A stretch of DNA of 64,000 nt, taken from assembly GCA_942159475.1 (NCBI GenBank), contig OW804095.1, positions 53,038,773 to 53,102,772 of the forward strand. Reading direction: 5' to 3'. Numbering within the stretch: position 1 is the first letter of the stretch; every line of letters starts with the position of its first letter. A program made the translations under genes and the position numbers. Below, piece by piece: positions 45,835-57,842 of this stretch. Origin of the DNA: Sthenelais limicola. Taxonomy: Eukaryota; Annelida; Polychaeta; Phyllodocida; Sigalionidae. The notes beneath the pieces were generated by a model that had not been told where the DNA came from, made no database searches, and worked only from the letters and a program-made list of their open reading frames with translations.

Positions 45835-45897
45835 CTATAATGCTGCCATCTGGGCTCATACAATTCTAAGTATCATTAATGCCGCGTCACTTGTAGA

Positions 45898-48800
45898 TTT
45901 TTTTTTTTTTTTGTTTTTTTTTTACATTTTCTTTCACTCATCATCAATGATTTGATATCTCAGTTGTTTATCATTTGTACAATAACGACTTGGTTCTGAC
46001 TTACTGACTTCTTCACCTTACAAATTCGAGAAATAAATTTTGGACTATCTCTTACATTATGCGAGATGTTTATTCGTCCCCTTCTAACTCACTCAAGATT
46101 TTATTCCAATCATTTTCTTTGGGTTTTCTTCTCCCCAGAATACTATTATTATATTCCCTCACTCTTATATTCATTCTCAATTCGTTGGCAAATGCTTTGA
46201 AGTTTATTTTGTTGTTGTCAAAGATCCTCTGTCGATGGATATAAACCTTAGCTGCCAGAATTATCCTATTCATTGTATTTTTTCTCTTATTTTGACCACT
46301 GTATCCCAACAGAATACTTGTGTTATTTAACTCACCTTCCTTAAACCCTGTTAGAATTTTACTGTTTTTGACCCACTTTCTTATCTTTTCCCACAACATA
46401 CTTGGCTACGTAAAGACCAAGGAAAAAATGATCAATCAAGTCGATCTTGTCACGGTATTCACAGTATGGAGATGACTTTATCGTTTTCTGTTTAAGGTAT
46501 TCGTTACAACCAATCGTCCTATGGAGGACTCTGTAATGTAGAGCTTGCCACTTGGCAATTTTACAACATTCGAATGATATAATGAATTTTTTTTTCCACA
46601 ATTCCAATGACCCAGAGAAACTTTTCATAATCTGGTTTGGAGAGTTTCACCAGCTCCTCATATACCTCTCTGTTCTTAAAATCATAAATACTTAGTATCT
46701 TTTCATTTACATGGAACATTATGTTTTTCTTTTTGGCTATAACAAAAATATCTGAGGCAACCTGACGAAGCCACTCCCTTGGTATAGCAGAGATTAGTTT
46801 AAGTCTATCAGTTACTTCACAATTGATATTGTATTTTGCAATAAGCTCTCCTGTAGACATGATTTTCTTTTCACCATTCAATAAATCACCAATAATTTCG
46901 ATACCATTTGCCTTCCAATCAATGTTTCTGAGTTGTTTTCCGTCTTTCTTAACCCACTGGTTCTCCCATATTCTTTCAAGGTACATTTTATTCCATTCCT
47001 TTAACATCTCAGTGTAAAAGCAACTTAGTGACTTTTGTGGCATGTTTTTGTTCGTCAATACATTCTCGATCTTATTCAGATAAAACGCTTCTAATACCCC
47101 TGCCCATTTGGAATGCGGTTCATTCAACAATCTTTGAATCCATTTAACTCTGTTGGTTATAACGATTTCTTCTACACACCTCACCTTCATGCCACCGTTT
47201 TCGTAACTTTGTTTTAAAAAGTCAAAACTGATCTTCACCCCCCTCGATCCCCACATCATCTTCTTTGTGAGAGATTTTATTTCTTTTCTAACATTTTCAT
47301 CGTGTTGGACGCACGATAAAACATGTTGTACAATGGGTAATATTAGTGTGTTATTTATGGTAGCCTTTCCTCTCAATGACAAGTTTCTATTACCTTTCTC
47401 ATTTTAGACAAAGCTGTATCATAATTCGCTTTAGCCTCATTCCCTCTGTTGTAAGGGTTGAATATGTGGATTCCCAAGATTTTTACTGAATTCTCCCACT
47501 GAAATCCATCTTCCACTTTGACATTATTTCTTAGAGATTTTCTAACTATTATTCCCTTCGTTTTCTTAATATTTAATTTTAAACCAGAGGCTTCTCCAAA
47601 CAATTTGATGTTAGCCATTGCTTTGAGCATAGAAACATTGTCTTCTGTCAGAATTGTGGTGTCGTCTGCATATTGAGGACGGGGGCAGTTTACACATAAT
47701 TTGCCTGGCTGACGGGGGCCCTTTCCCCCCTTTTTGGGCTTCAGGACAGGTGTTTAATATGAGGTTTATGGTATAAAAACACTTTAAGAATATTTTCTTC
47801 AAATAATATGTGTCATATGTACATCGTTTAATAGGTGTAAACAGTTATTGATCATATTTTTTCATAATTTCTAGAATTTGGTCTTCAATAATTAAAATAA
47901 TGGGTCTCAATTGGGTGCAATATGGCGGCAACCTTGCTCCAAATTCACTTTCCAGCATTTATGTATGTTAGTTATGACGTCATCATTATTGTCTCCATGA
48001 CAACATACCTATAAAGATATTTCTAGTGTGTTTGTATACATATATTTTAAATTTCATCAAAATCTGTTTATTTTTTATTAAGTTATGCCCCCTTCAATTT
48101 ATATAAAAAATTGCTGCCTGCAGGCAGCATCCCGTCCTTAATGGAGAGGATGTCATGCTGCCTGCAGGCAGCATCCCGTCCCCAATGCCATTTTGAAAAT
48201 GCTGCCTTGAGGCAGCATCCCGTCCTCAATGAGATAATCTTATGATCAATTCCACCAGTCTTCATACCTCTTATATTTTCTGCTTTCCTTATACTATTAG
48301 ACATATATTCGACAATAATTGTGAATAAAAATGGCGATATGGGGTCACCTTGCTTTACCCCTTTCTGTATATCAAAGTATTGAGGAAAATAACCATTGAC
48401 CGTGAAGCACGCTCTTGATCCCTTCAAAAATATTTTGATCCACTCAATAATATACTCAGGAAAGTTAAAAACTTCCAGACCCTTAAAAAGAAACTCCCAA
48501 CTGATTGTATCATAAGCTTTTTGAAAATCTACTGTAACCATCCTTCCTTCCTTTTTGGAAGCTCAGAATGTCATGCAACCTTCGAATTGCTACACCTATA
48601 TAACGCTTATTCATGAAACCGTATTGATCTTCATTAATAATATTGTTTAATACACATTTCATTCTCTCAGCTATAAGTTTTGACATGATTTTATAATCGA
48701 CATCTAACAATGTGATTGGTCTCCAGTTATGTATATAGCGCAAATCAGCCTCTTTTTTGGGAATTACAGAAACGACCCCTTGGTATTGGTCCCAGAACAT

Positions 48801-48920
48801 TTTACCACTAGCCTTTACATCATCAATCATGTTACAAAACAATGTCTTAATATCATGCCAGAAAAATTTATAGAATTCGACGGTCAAGAGAGTTATTTTG
48901 TAATACACAAGAAGTCTGGT
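45898..48920 (-). mobile_element. L1/Tx1-like LINE, 5' truncated, frame-broken
   Basis: A poly(T) run at 45898-45912 is the tail. The - strand reads, 5' to 3': LTVEFYKFFWHDI and VSVIPKKE with NWRPITLLDVDYKI (48905-48545), DFQKAYDTISWEF and GVKQGDPISPFLF (48541-48240), the active-site YADDT (about 47670), the thumb and connection region (47640-46561) and a zinc-knuckle-like PYCEYRDKIDLIDHFF near 46450. It ends with the same terminal region (RIILAAKVYIHRQRIF) as the other L1-like copies, stop at 46070. Frameshifts lie near 48530, 47380 and 46390, and a MITE separates the palm motifs. This copy is dead. Confidence 0.9.
47673..48229. mobile_element. 557-bp MITE inside the RT palm, before the YADD box
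   Basis: TTGAGGACGGG (47673) and CCCGTCCTCAA (to 48229) form 11-bp inverted repeats. The sequence GCAGCATCCCGTCC occurs three times at the right end (48122, 48170 and 48212), two of them preceded by the palindrome CTGCCTGCAGGCAG. On the - strand the LINE frame stops matching just after HKIIS and resumes at YADDT on the other side. Confidence 0.82.
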
Positions 48921-51477
48921 CGATAAATGAGCAGGAGTTAGCAAATTAATCTGAGTTAACGATTGATTATTGGATTATTGGATTTAATAGTAGCCAATGA
49001 CCCACTTGCCTGTATGTATACTATCTTGTTTTCTGGACTGCATGTATTAAGTGTAACTATTGAATAGCAAACCCAAGCGGACTGTTTTGAGAAAGAAATG
49101 CGTCGGTGACAGTTTTTAAAAATATGTATTATTCTTAAACTGAATTGTTCTCTGTATAATTCTTTGATTAGCTATGATTTTCTTTGTCTAATTGGTAACA
49201 TAAATTTGTGTCATACAATCGTAGGAATTATTAGTGTCAGTGACGGCTGAGATATAATGTACTTGTTACATAATGTTTTGCGCTGAATAAAAATATTTAA
49301 ATACAAATAAACAAATCACATGAATAATGATTATAAGGTAGTAGCACACACATACACAGCAGTTTCAAGGTAAAGGAGGTAATATCATATTTTTTATTGT
49401 AAGTTTAAAGTGTCAGTAAACCCCAAAATATTATGAGCAAATCCATTTCCTTGCTATTATTGAAATGTAACCACCCCGGTTTTACTTAATTCAACTTATT
49501 ATTTAGTGAGTTTTACCCATCTAAAGGAGTGAAAATATAGTTCCACAGTTTAACACTCCATTCAAGGCACCACTGTTTGCCTACATCATAAAGGTTCACC
49601 AATCTTGAAATGTACATGCAATGAACATAATAAACAACTCTCATAATTGCTGCTAGAAAGAAGGAGGGTGGGGTGGGCAGAAGGAGATTGAACAACACAG
49701 GTGTGCAGACCAAAACAAACTGTTTCAATTGCTGGGAGATTGGAGGGGGAAGGTAGAGATATTATGTTCATTTCTGGCGCACCTTTATGATGTCACACAG
49801 CACTCTCAGTGCCCTCTTGTGCTAAACAGACTTTTTCAACTAGGATTTCTCAATTTATGCCTGTAAGTGACTATAACTTAGACATAAATGGAAGTAAAAA
49901 AATCGAGACTTGGGTGTTGTATTTATGGCTCCATGAAGTTTATTGTCCTAAAAGTGACCATGAACCAGTTAACTGACCCTTTAAAGTTTTTGAACAACTC
50001 AATCGATCCGAAGGCTACATTTAAATTGTTCAGTTCAGTACCTTATTATATTATAATAGAATGATTGTTATTTTGAGTCAATGACTCGAAATAAAGGATT
50101 GATGCAGAAAGTTGATCTGGCTAAACTGCCATATTTCAGATATGATCCTAATCTGTGTGAAGTCATGGGGCGAAGGTGTTGGAGAGAGATCCAATCTGTT
50201 GACATGTTTGTGTCAATCAAAACAAGCATGCCCAAACGTCCGTGACCTGTGCCATTTTTAACAGTCTTGGTGCAAATTAAGGACTAGAGCATGTCAGTTT
50301 GAAACAGCAACATAATTAAGTAGGAGCATAATAGTCCATTAAAGGAATCTAGAAAAGCCTTGGAGTTATCATGAAAATAAAGCCTAAATATCATTGAAAC
50401 GCTCCAAGCCGCAAATGTCACTAAAATTCCATTAGGACGGATTTTTTTTTTCACATGCCTTACAATAGTACATTTTTGTGTTTTCAGGCAATTGCCTATG
50501 GAGAAGATTAACTTTATTATGATTCAATTGCCTAGGGCGATAATATCAGGATTTGAAGCAACAAATTTATTATTTTTGAAATAATACAAATCAAGCTGGA
50601 AAATCGCTCAGATTCGTCTGAAATAAATCAAGACGAAAATAATAAAAATCAGACCACAAAGCTCCCTCTCCCTCTCTCTCTCTCACTCTCTCCCTCTCTA
50701 TCTCGCTCTCTTTCTCTTCATCTCTCGTCTTCTCTTCTCACACTCTCTCTCTCCCTCTCTCCCTCTCCAGTCCCCTTCTCTTTCGATCGATTATTTCAAC
50801 TTTACGATTGACTTTTCTGACCTTACAATCAACTATTTTGACTTTACGATCGACTATTTTGACTTTATGATTGACGAAAAAACGTTTCCCTTGTAAACGG
50901 AAATTAGTTACATTATGTTCACACTAATTGTGGTAGCCATTAGCCACCCAACGCCACTCCAGGGTGAGTCACCTGTGGACATAGCATTAACATATGCTGA
51001 CATCATCTTCTTCCACGTGGCAGTGTCAGCCACACCCGGAGGAATGACGTAGCGTTTGGGTTGGTAGAAAAGACACAAACTATCGCGCCTTCGGGGTTCT
51101 CTCGATACATTTTGGACGAACAAGTGATATAGTTGACAGGCAGGGAGAGAGCATTGAAAAGAAGGTGAAACTGGACTTAGTGGGTTTACGGGAAGGCCAT
51201 GTGTGACTTATCCCAACTTCAAAGGACTATATTGACTAATTGCTCTCACCCAGTGATAGGCCAGTGTAAAGACTCTCCATTCGAAAGGCCTATGCCTGCA
51301 GCTATTGTTGAGAGAGAGCCTAAGGGCAATTACCCAGATGGGAATCAAGTGTGTAATGTTAACCAGAGACTTGTACCTTTAATTCTGAGTATTGTGCTGC
51401 ACCTCTTCATTCAAGGACTTCTTTATTGTAATAAATATACTTGTACCGCATTGAAAGCTACTGATTATCTTGAGTAC
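48921..51477. other. Gene-free region
   Basis: No exon or element was recognised apart from simple repeats at 50663-50880. The 71-codon - strand frame at 50908-51123 and the 104-codon + frame at 51199-51513 show no family features. AATAAA at 51439-51444 may end an old element. Confidence 0.5.
50663..50880 (+). repeat. CT-rich tract followed by a 22-bp minisatellite
   Basis: Bases 50663-50783 are (CTCTCTCC)n-like. Bases 50785-50876 hold four imperfect copies of a 22-23-bp unit around TTTTGACTTTACGATCGACT. Confidence 0.85.
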
Positions 51478-52755
51478 TTTTTTTTTTTTTTTTTATATAA
51501 AGGTTTATTATGAGTATACAATTAATATTTGACTGCTTATAGATAGATCCCTCGTTGCTTCGAGGAAGATCTTTGACAATATGGAAAAATAGTACACAAA
51601 ATATTTGACTACTCACAAGAGGCATGATACCTCAGCTCAAGGGCAAGCCTTTTGCTGGTCTACTGACAAAATGCCTTTACAGTTCAATTTAATAATTAGA
51701 CATAAAGCAGAGTGTGTACATATAATGCAGGATAAAACGGTAAAACATTAAATTACATGAACAATGAGTAATACTAGCAAATGATTTTGAAAGAGATGAG
51801 GGTGAGAAATGAGAGATGGAAGACAGGATTACCCCGGTAGGGTGTCAATCGATTTGGTGGACATTGAAGTTAATAAAAGTTATCATGAATTGTAGATTGG
51901 AATAAGGGATTCCTGTTTGGTGATTTTTTTGTATGCCTGATAAGTTTCAATATTTCTAACATCAGCAGCGGTATTGTTCCATAGAGAGGCTGATCTAAAT
52001 TGTATGCTGTTTTTATAGGATGTTAACTTTGGTTTTTTGATTTTTAATACAGGAGCATTCCATTGTCTCGTTCTGCCCCCTCTTTGGTCTTCTATCACAT
52101 AATAATGGCACATTTATGAGTCTATGAATTAACATTGTTGGGGTTCTCATATGAACCTTCAGTGTTACCTTGATACATTTGTTTTGGATAACTTGCAGTC
52201 TATCCAAATTCTTCACAGTACAAGTGTTGTATAGTAGGTCACCATAATCAAAAACCGGCAAAACATAGACCTTGAACACCCTCTGCAGGACAGGGGACGG
52301 AAGGAATTTTGAAATTCTTCTTAAAAGATATAATTTGTGTGAGGTATTTTTTATGGTATACAATGTTTGATCTTTGAAAGTCAGATTTCTATCGAGTATA
52401 ATGCCTAGGTATTTATAATTTTGAACATTTTCAATGTTTTGATTATTTAAAGATATTCTCATTTCCGTTTCTTTACTGTAGAATAACATTGTCTTAGTTT
52501 TTCCTACATTAAGGCACAGTTTGTTCTTGGTGCACCAAGAAAGAAAATTTGTGCAATCCTGCTGTAACTGTTCATTTATGGTGTTTGTATTTTTACCCGA
52601 CACATAAATGACAGTATCATCTGCAAAAAGTTTAACCTTACAATGTTCAAGGCAGGCAGTCATGTCATTGACATATATCAGAAAGAGTAATGGGCCCAGT
52701 ATAGACCCTTGTGGTACTCCGCAATTTATATCATGTGATGCTGATTGCAAATACT
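51478..52755 (-). pseudogene. CR1-like LINE, 3' third: end of RT and tail
   Basis: The frame 52750-52013 begins just before the palm: INCGVPQGSILGPLLFLIYV, then KLFADDTVIYVSG with the catalytic FADD, then YLGIILDRNLTF and the thumb. The frame shifts near 52060-52110 and continues (52113-51883) through IQFRSASLWNNTAADVRN to a stop. A 17-bp T run at 51478-51494 is its poly(A) tail. The other pieces of the same LINE are at 55953-57416 and 62737-63117. Confidence 0.92.
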
Positions 52756-52893
52756 TTTTTTTTTTTTTTTAAAACAGCTTTATTCAATATGTCAACAAAT
52801 CCTGATTCTCTGGGTCGATAACACATAAGATATACATCGAACCCTTTTCCACTCCGTAGGTAAACCATATTCAATACGATGAGAGTGAACCTA

Positions 52894-55391
52894 TATGGGT
52901 GGGGCTCCCGAAAATGTCCATTTTGCCAAAATCACCGATTTTAATTTCATTATTTATTCGGATTTCATTCCACATTTGCAATTCTTCAGTATTTTGTACC
53001 TTTCCAAGTGTCTAATGAGGATATATGGAAAAATATATGGAAAAATTCATTTTAATGCAAAAAACACCATATCTTATGTTGGAAAATGTCACCAAATGCA
53101 TGTCCCTGAGTTTAAATCCTTTTTCGTTTCATTGAAAAATTATGTAAACCTGATTATTTTGTTATTTGTCTTCAATTCTCCATCAAGCATATGTAAGAAC
53201 CTCCTTCAGAGTTTATTTTTAACATTTATTTTATTTCATTTATGTGATTTTTTTCTGTTCTTTCATTCAAATCTATCGAAATAGCCTATGAAGATCATTG
53301 ATAAGTTTGATAAATTGATAAATTCAACAATAAATCTTCTACCTAGGAAATGTTTTGCATCCGGCCTTGTGTTCTTCAGGTAGTCTCATATCACATAAAA
53401 CTTTAATTTTTTTATTTTTTTCAATTTTGACCATACTCATAATTCCATAAAGTTGAGGCATAGAAATTCCGAGTTTGAGCGCCTTTTCTTCTCACATTGA
53501 TAAAGTTCATTTTTATTCAAATATTCCTGAAAATACATTTGTGATTATGCACATTTATTTGATATTTACCCATCTTATATGTTGACTTTGAATATATTAG
53601 CAGAAAACCCACCTTCTGAGTATGTGTTGTGTTCGGGGAGAGGGGTGTTGTGTTCGGGGAGAGGGGTGTTGTGTTCGGGGAAACAGAGATTATGACCAAA
53701 ATATAATGAAATTGAAAAGTAATGCAAAAATCGACAAAACCCTTCATTTATGCATGCAAGTTTCTATATAACCCATTGGTTATATTTCCATTGACTTCTT
53801 ATCTTCCCTTAGAAAAAGGGGTTGTTGTGTTCGGGGAAGGGGTGGGGTGTTGTGTTCGGGGACTGGGGTGTTGTGTTCGGGTCACAGAAACAATTAGGAA
53901 AAAAGATAAAATTGAATAAGAAATCTTATAGAATTCATTTGTGTATGCAATTTTATGCATAAATTATTGGTTATATTGCCATTACATGCTCAGTTTCACA
54001 TAGAAAAGGGGGTTGTTGTGTTCGGGGACAGGGTGGGGTGTTGTGTTCGGGGACAGGGTGGGGTGTTGTGTTCGGGGACAGGAGTGTTATGTTTGGGTAC
54101 AAATATGCTATGATGAAAAAATGATAAAATTAAAAACTAAAGTATTCGATTTGATTGTGTATATAATTCTGAACATAAATATTTGGTTATATTCCAAATG
54201 ACTACTTTCTTTCCCTTAAATTACGGGGGTGTTGTGTTCGGGGACAGGGTGGGGTGTTGTGTTCGGGGACAGGGGTGTTGTGTTCGGGGACAGGGGTGTT
54301 GTGTTCGGGGACAGGGGTGTTGTGTTCGGGTACAAATACACTATGACCAAAAAACGATAAAATTGAATAATAATGAAAAAGTAAACTATTCTAATCATAT
54401 CTCTCTGTAATTCTGCACATAAATCTTTGGTTATATTCCCATTTACTGCTTGGCTTTTATCTTATAAATGGGGTGTTGTGTTCGGGGACAGGGGCCTTTA
54501 AGCAGCATGAGTAAATTGGTAATTAAAGGGAAAATATGAATAATAGAATCAAAATTAATCCGAAATAAGATACCCCTATGGGTATCAGATGAATACAGAC
54601 ATAGATAATGGCAATATAATAGGTATTTACAGGTATTTTTGCAATATTTGTGTGTCTGTTGTGTTCGGGGACAACCCAGAAAATACAATATTTATTATAA
54701 AATGGTAAAAAAATATAAATATAGGCCTGAGTTTTATCAAGTTAAATCGATATATGTAGTATGAAAGCAGAAATAAAAGTTAAATTCCATAAAAATTGAC
54801 ATGTGTTGTGTTCGGGGACTGGGATAGCATAGTGTTCTTCCTTGGTCCAATATATTCATATTTTTTAATGAGATATTAATAAAAATAGGTAGAAGTGGGT
54901 AGAAAACTCCTCCAAATTCGGAGTTATCCTTTAAAAAAGCAGAAAACATAAGATATTTAATTTTACATCAGTTAGCAGGGAAAACTTTGGAATAGAATTG
55001 GCAGTGAAGCAATAGTGGTTGAAGGAACAGGAAATAGAAATGAATAAATAGATGAAATATTATATAAATTATTTATTTCTTAACTAAATACAACAGAACT
55101 CATGTAAATCTAAATGGACGAGGAGTAATAACAACAATGTAATGCTATTTTCTTTTTTTATTCCTTTTTGTTCATTTCCTCCCCGAACACAACAGGCACT
55201 GTGGCCAAAAATGGACACTTTTTGGATACACTTCGTAGGAAATCAGAAAAAGATCAGAAAAATTCATAATTTAAGTATGTTTAAGCTTGTACCATTGGGT
55301 ATGGACAGGAGAAGGCTCAGATAAATTAAAAGAAAAGAAAATTTTGACTTTATTTTTTTGAAAGTGGACATTTTCGGGAGCCCCGCCCATA
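52894..55391. mobile_element. 2.5-kb TIR element with TA duplication and satellite interior
   Basis: The left end TATGGGTGGGGCTCCCGAAA is matched by the reverse complement at the right end (TTTCGGGAGCCCCGCCCATA). The pairing extends through AATGTCCA, about 27 bp with one difference. TA lies outside at 52892-52893 and 55392-55393. The interior is AT-rich with the GTGTTCGGGG array. AATGGACACTTTTT at 55210 echoes the inner end of the TIR. No transposase was seen. Confidence 0.85.
53623..54495 (+). repeat. Higher-order minisatellite: TGTTGTGTTCGGGG clusters in 190-245-bp units
   Basis: Clusters of the 19-21-bp unit GGGTGTTGTGTTCGGGGACA lie at 53623-53681, 53819-53881, 54008-54100, 54221-54331 and 54468-54495, with two, three, four, five and one copies. 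Spacers of 123-137 bp resemble one another: each has a TATGACCAAAA/GATAAAATTGAA-like start and a TTGGTTATATT core. Single copies follow at 54656 and 54803, and an inverted one (CCCCGAACACAACA) at 55182. Frames reading VFGDRVGCCVRGQ or PNTTPLSPNTTPL are translations of the repeat. Confidence 0.93.
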
Positions 55392-55952
55392 TACATATTA
55401 GGTTTTTTGATGGGGAGTTTGTTAATACAATATTTTCATAGGTAATGGTGGAAGGATATTAACCGTTTTGTTCTTTTAAACTACTTATATCAGCGTGGAC
55501 CTTTCTCCAGGCCTTTTTCCACTCATTCGAAGTATTTGCTATTTTATTTTGATATAACACACTTCTACACCTGCTATCTAGATCAGCAATAAGGTGATTA
55601 AACACAAGGTCACCGTTGTAAAACAATTTCTGCCTGTGAATAAAAGATTTTACTTGCAGTATGATCCAGTTGACTATTTTTTCTCTGATGTTGTTAGAGC
55701 TCATACCGAAGAGGATATCCTCTGATTTTATGATTACGTTGTTATTCTGTATTTGGAACATTGGCTTGTCATTTCTTACAGAGTTAAGATGAGACATTGA
55801 GCATATACATTGGATTATGTTTTCCCATAGCCTTTTAGTTTTGGGACAATCTACTAGAAAGTGGCGAATGTCATCTCTCTTGTTGCAAAAAGAACATGTA
55901 TTTTCATCGATAATCCTTTTGTTTTTCAAGAACTCGTTACACGTGATTGTTC

Positions 55953-57416
55953 TTGCAAATACTAATTTGTTTCCTGTTTGTTAGGTAATTCTCCAATAAA
56001 GAGAGGAGGGAGCCATTTACTCCATATATATTCAGCTTATCTATTATAATCTTATGATTGACCGTATCGAAGGCTTTTTTTAAATCAAAAAAGACTGAGG
56101 CTGTTGAAAAGCCACAATTTTTACTAATTCGAATATCATCTGTAAGATCAGATATAGTATCCATGGTGGATCTATTTGTTCTATAACCATTTTGATTTTG
56201 AGACAGAAGGTTATTGTTCTCAAAATAGTTTATTAGTCTGTTGTGAATAACTTTCTCCAGTAATTTAGCTTGTATTGGTAATTGTGTGATTGGTCTGTAA
56301 TTGGTGATTTGTGAGGGGTCACCTCCTTTGAAAAGAGGTGTAACACTGCCAATCTTCCAGTTGTCAGGAATCTTACTGCTTTGAAATATAGAATTTAGAA
56401 TGTGGGATAAGAGCTCAGGTAGCTCTAGAAAAGCATCCTTGATTACAGAGGTTTTGATGTCTTTCAGGTTACTGCTTTTATTACAATCAATCAGTTAAAC
56501 AAATTTTAGCACCTCCCCTGTATTTGTGGCAATTTCGCCAATTGATGAACCTGGCTGATTTCTGTAGAATTGCCAGGCGTCATTCAAAGTGGATGCCAGT
56601 TTTTCTCCTATGGTCGAAAAAATAAGTGTTAAAGTAGTCAGCTGTTCTGTCTTTATCGATCGGGCGGGCAGTGGTGTTGTCAATTATGTTTATCTCATTA
56701 CCAGTATTACTTTTGACCTATTTCTAAGACTTCTGGCGTTAATTAAGTCATCTTTATTTTTTGATTTTTTTTGCTTTCTTCAGGGCTTTATCTTTTTGAT
56801 CAATTAATTGCAATAGCTCAGGAGTCATCCATTTTTCTTTAGGTATACTAATTCTTCTTCTTAATATCGGACATTGTTTATCTAGTTCAGTCATAATGCC
56901 AGATAATAAGTGTTCCCAAGCCGTACTTGGGCACATTGTCTCTGTCACCATCGACCAGTCCTTATTTTGAAGATTTTCTGTAAAGTTAGCTTTTTTATAA
57001 TTCTTGTAAGACCTGTAAGTTATAAAGCGTTTCTTGCCTGATGGTACTTTCAGTTTTTTTATTACGCAGTAAATCATTAGGTGATCAGCTATCCATAGAT
57101 CAGCCACACCTGACTCAGTATTGAGGTTACAGCGACTAAATATTAGATCGATGCAAGTCTCTTGAATCACGTCTCTATCCGTCCTGATATCAAATCTAGT
57201 AGTTTCACTGATTTGTTGTTCTAAACCAAAAGAATGACAGACAGTTATAAGATCATTGTTTTGGGCATTATTTTTGTCTAGCATATTCATATTGAAGTCA
57301 CCCAATAATTGTATGTTATCATTGTTTTTAATTGAATGGTCTCCTAGAATGTTATTTATCGATTCAATGAATAAAGCTTTGTCACCCTGAGGAGGCCTGG
57401 AGATTACACCGATATT
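55953..57416 (-). pseudogene. CR1-like LINE, middle third: endonuclease end and start of RT
   Basis: Reading 57416 downward: SNIGVISRPPQGDKALFIES, LLGDFNMNML, CIDLIFSRCN and ADLWIADHLMIY give the second half of the AP-like endonuclease. About 56350-56200 gives GSVTPLFKGGDPSQITNYRP, and 56164-55964 gives SVFFDLKKAFDTVNHKI up to ENYLTNRKQ. Frames are broken in at least two places (near 56490 and 56700). The next RT motif, GVPQGS, lies across the L1-like insertion. Confidence 0.9.
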
Positions 57417-57797
57417 TGAAAGATATACTAACCTTACTTTGTTCGGTGAAGTATATCTGTGATTATTGGAGGAGCAGCCGTTAGGTGGGGTGGACACAGG
57501 AGACGCGGAGCGCAGTAGCCAGTCCTTTAAACCGGGTGAGCGACTTGAGAAATATTTTGACACTGGAAATAGTGATTATAGGAGAAAAACACAGATAAAA
57601 TATATGAACACAGAACATATATCAAACAGAGCAGCCGTAAAAGACACAGAGGGTAAGGGTGGGAGGGCCTGTGTCCCCCCCACCTAACGGCTGCTCCTCC
57701 AATAATCACAGATATACTTCACCGAACAAAGTAAGGTTAGTATATCTTTCAATTATTGTCCGTCGCCGCCTCTAGGTGGCGGCAGGACACAGGAGAC
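57417..57797. repeat. DIRS internal complementary region and 3' inverted repeat
   Basis: Bases 57755-57797 (ATTGTCCGTCGCCGCC onward) are the exact inverse of the element's 5' terminus at 62694-62736. The adjacent 57677-57751 are the inverse of its 3' terminus at 57417-57490. Placing the complements of both ends side by side is the defining internal complementary region of DIRS elements, thought to template the circular intermediate. Between the two lie three extra bases, ATT. Confidence 0.88.
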
Positions 57798-57842
57798 TTT
57801 AACGTCTAAAATTTCTCAAGCAACATATCATCATCTCACCTA

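Larger units (their letters stand above)
52756..55952 (-). mobile_element. L1/Tx1-like LINE inserted in the CR1-like RT
   Basis: The insertion is bounded by the 11-bp duplication TTGCAAATACT (52745-52755 and 55953-55963). Its T-rich tail begins at 52756. The - strand encodes only the C-terminal end (55951-55459): ITCNEFLKNKRIIDE, the zinc knuckle NTCSFCNKRDDIRHFLVDCP, IILQVKSFIHRQKLF and a basic end. It is thus heavily 5' truncated. The 3' UTR is split by the TIR element at 52894-55391. It is a divergent relative of the copies at 38603, 43692 and 45898. Confidence 0.93.

Noticed and set aside
50908..51123. 71-codon frame on the - strand with a fairly protein-like sequence
   Set aside because: No family recognised, no exon borders supporting it, and it is short enough to occur by chance.
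51199..51513. 104-codon + frame ending in a Phe run
   Set aside because: The end is the poly(T) tail of the CR1-like LINE, and the rest has no support.
54013..54410. Cys/Gly/Val-rich frames and Pro-Asn-Thr-rich frames on the other strand
   Set aside because: They follow the 19-21-bp minisatellite exactly and differ by frame. No start context or flanking coding sequence supports a protein.
53623..54495. CRISPR-like pattern of short repeats and similar-length spacers
   Set aside because: The genome is eukaryotic, the spacers are related to each other, and repeats are clustered two to five per unit. It is a higher-order satellite inside a transposon.
57417..57755. Apparent stand-alone foldback element of about 340 bp
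   Set aside because: Its arms equal the DIRS 3' terminus, and the adjoining 43 bp equal the DIRS 5' terminus, so it is the DIRS complementary region.
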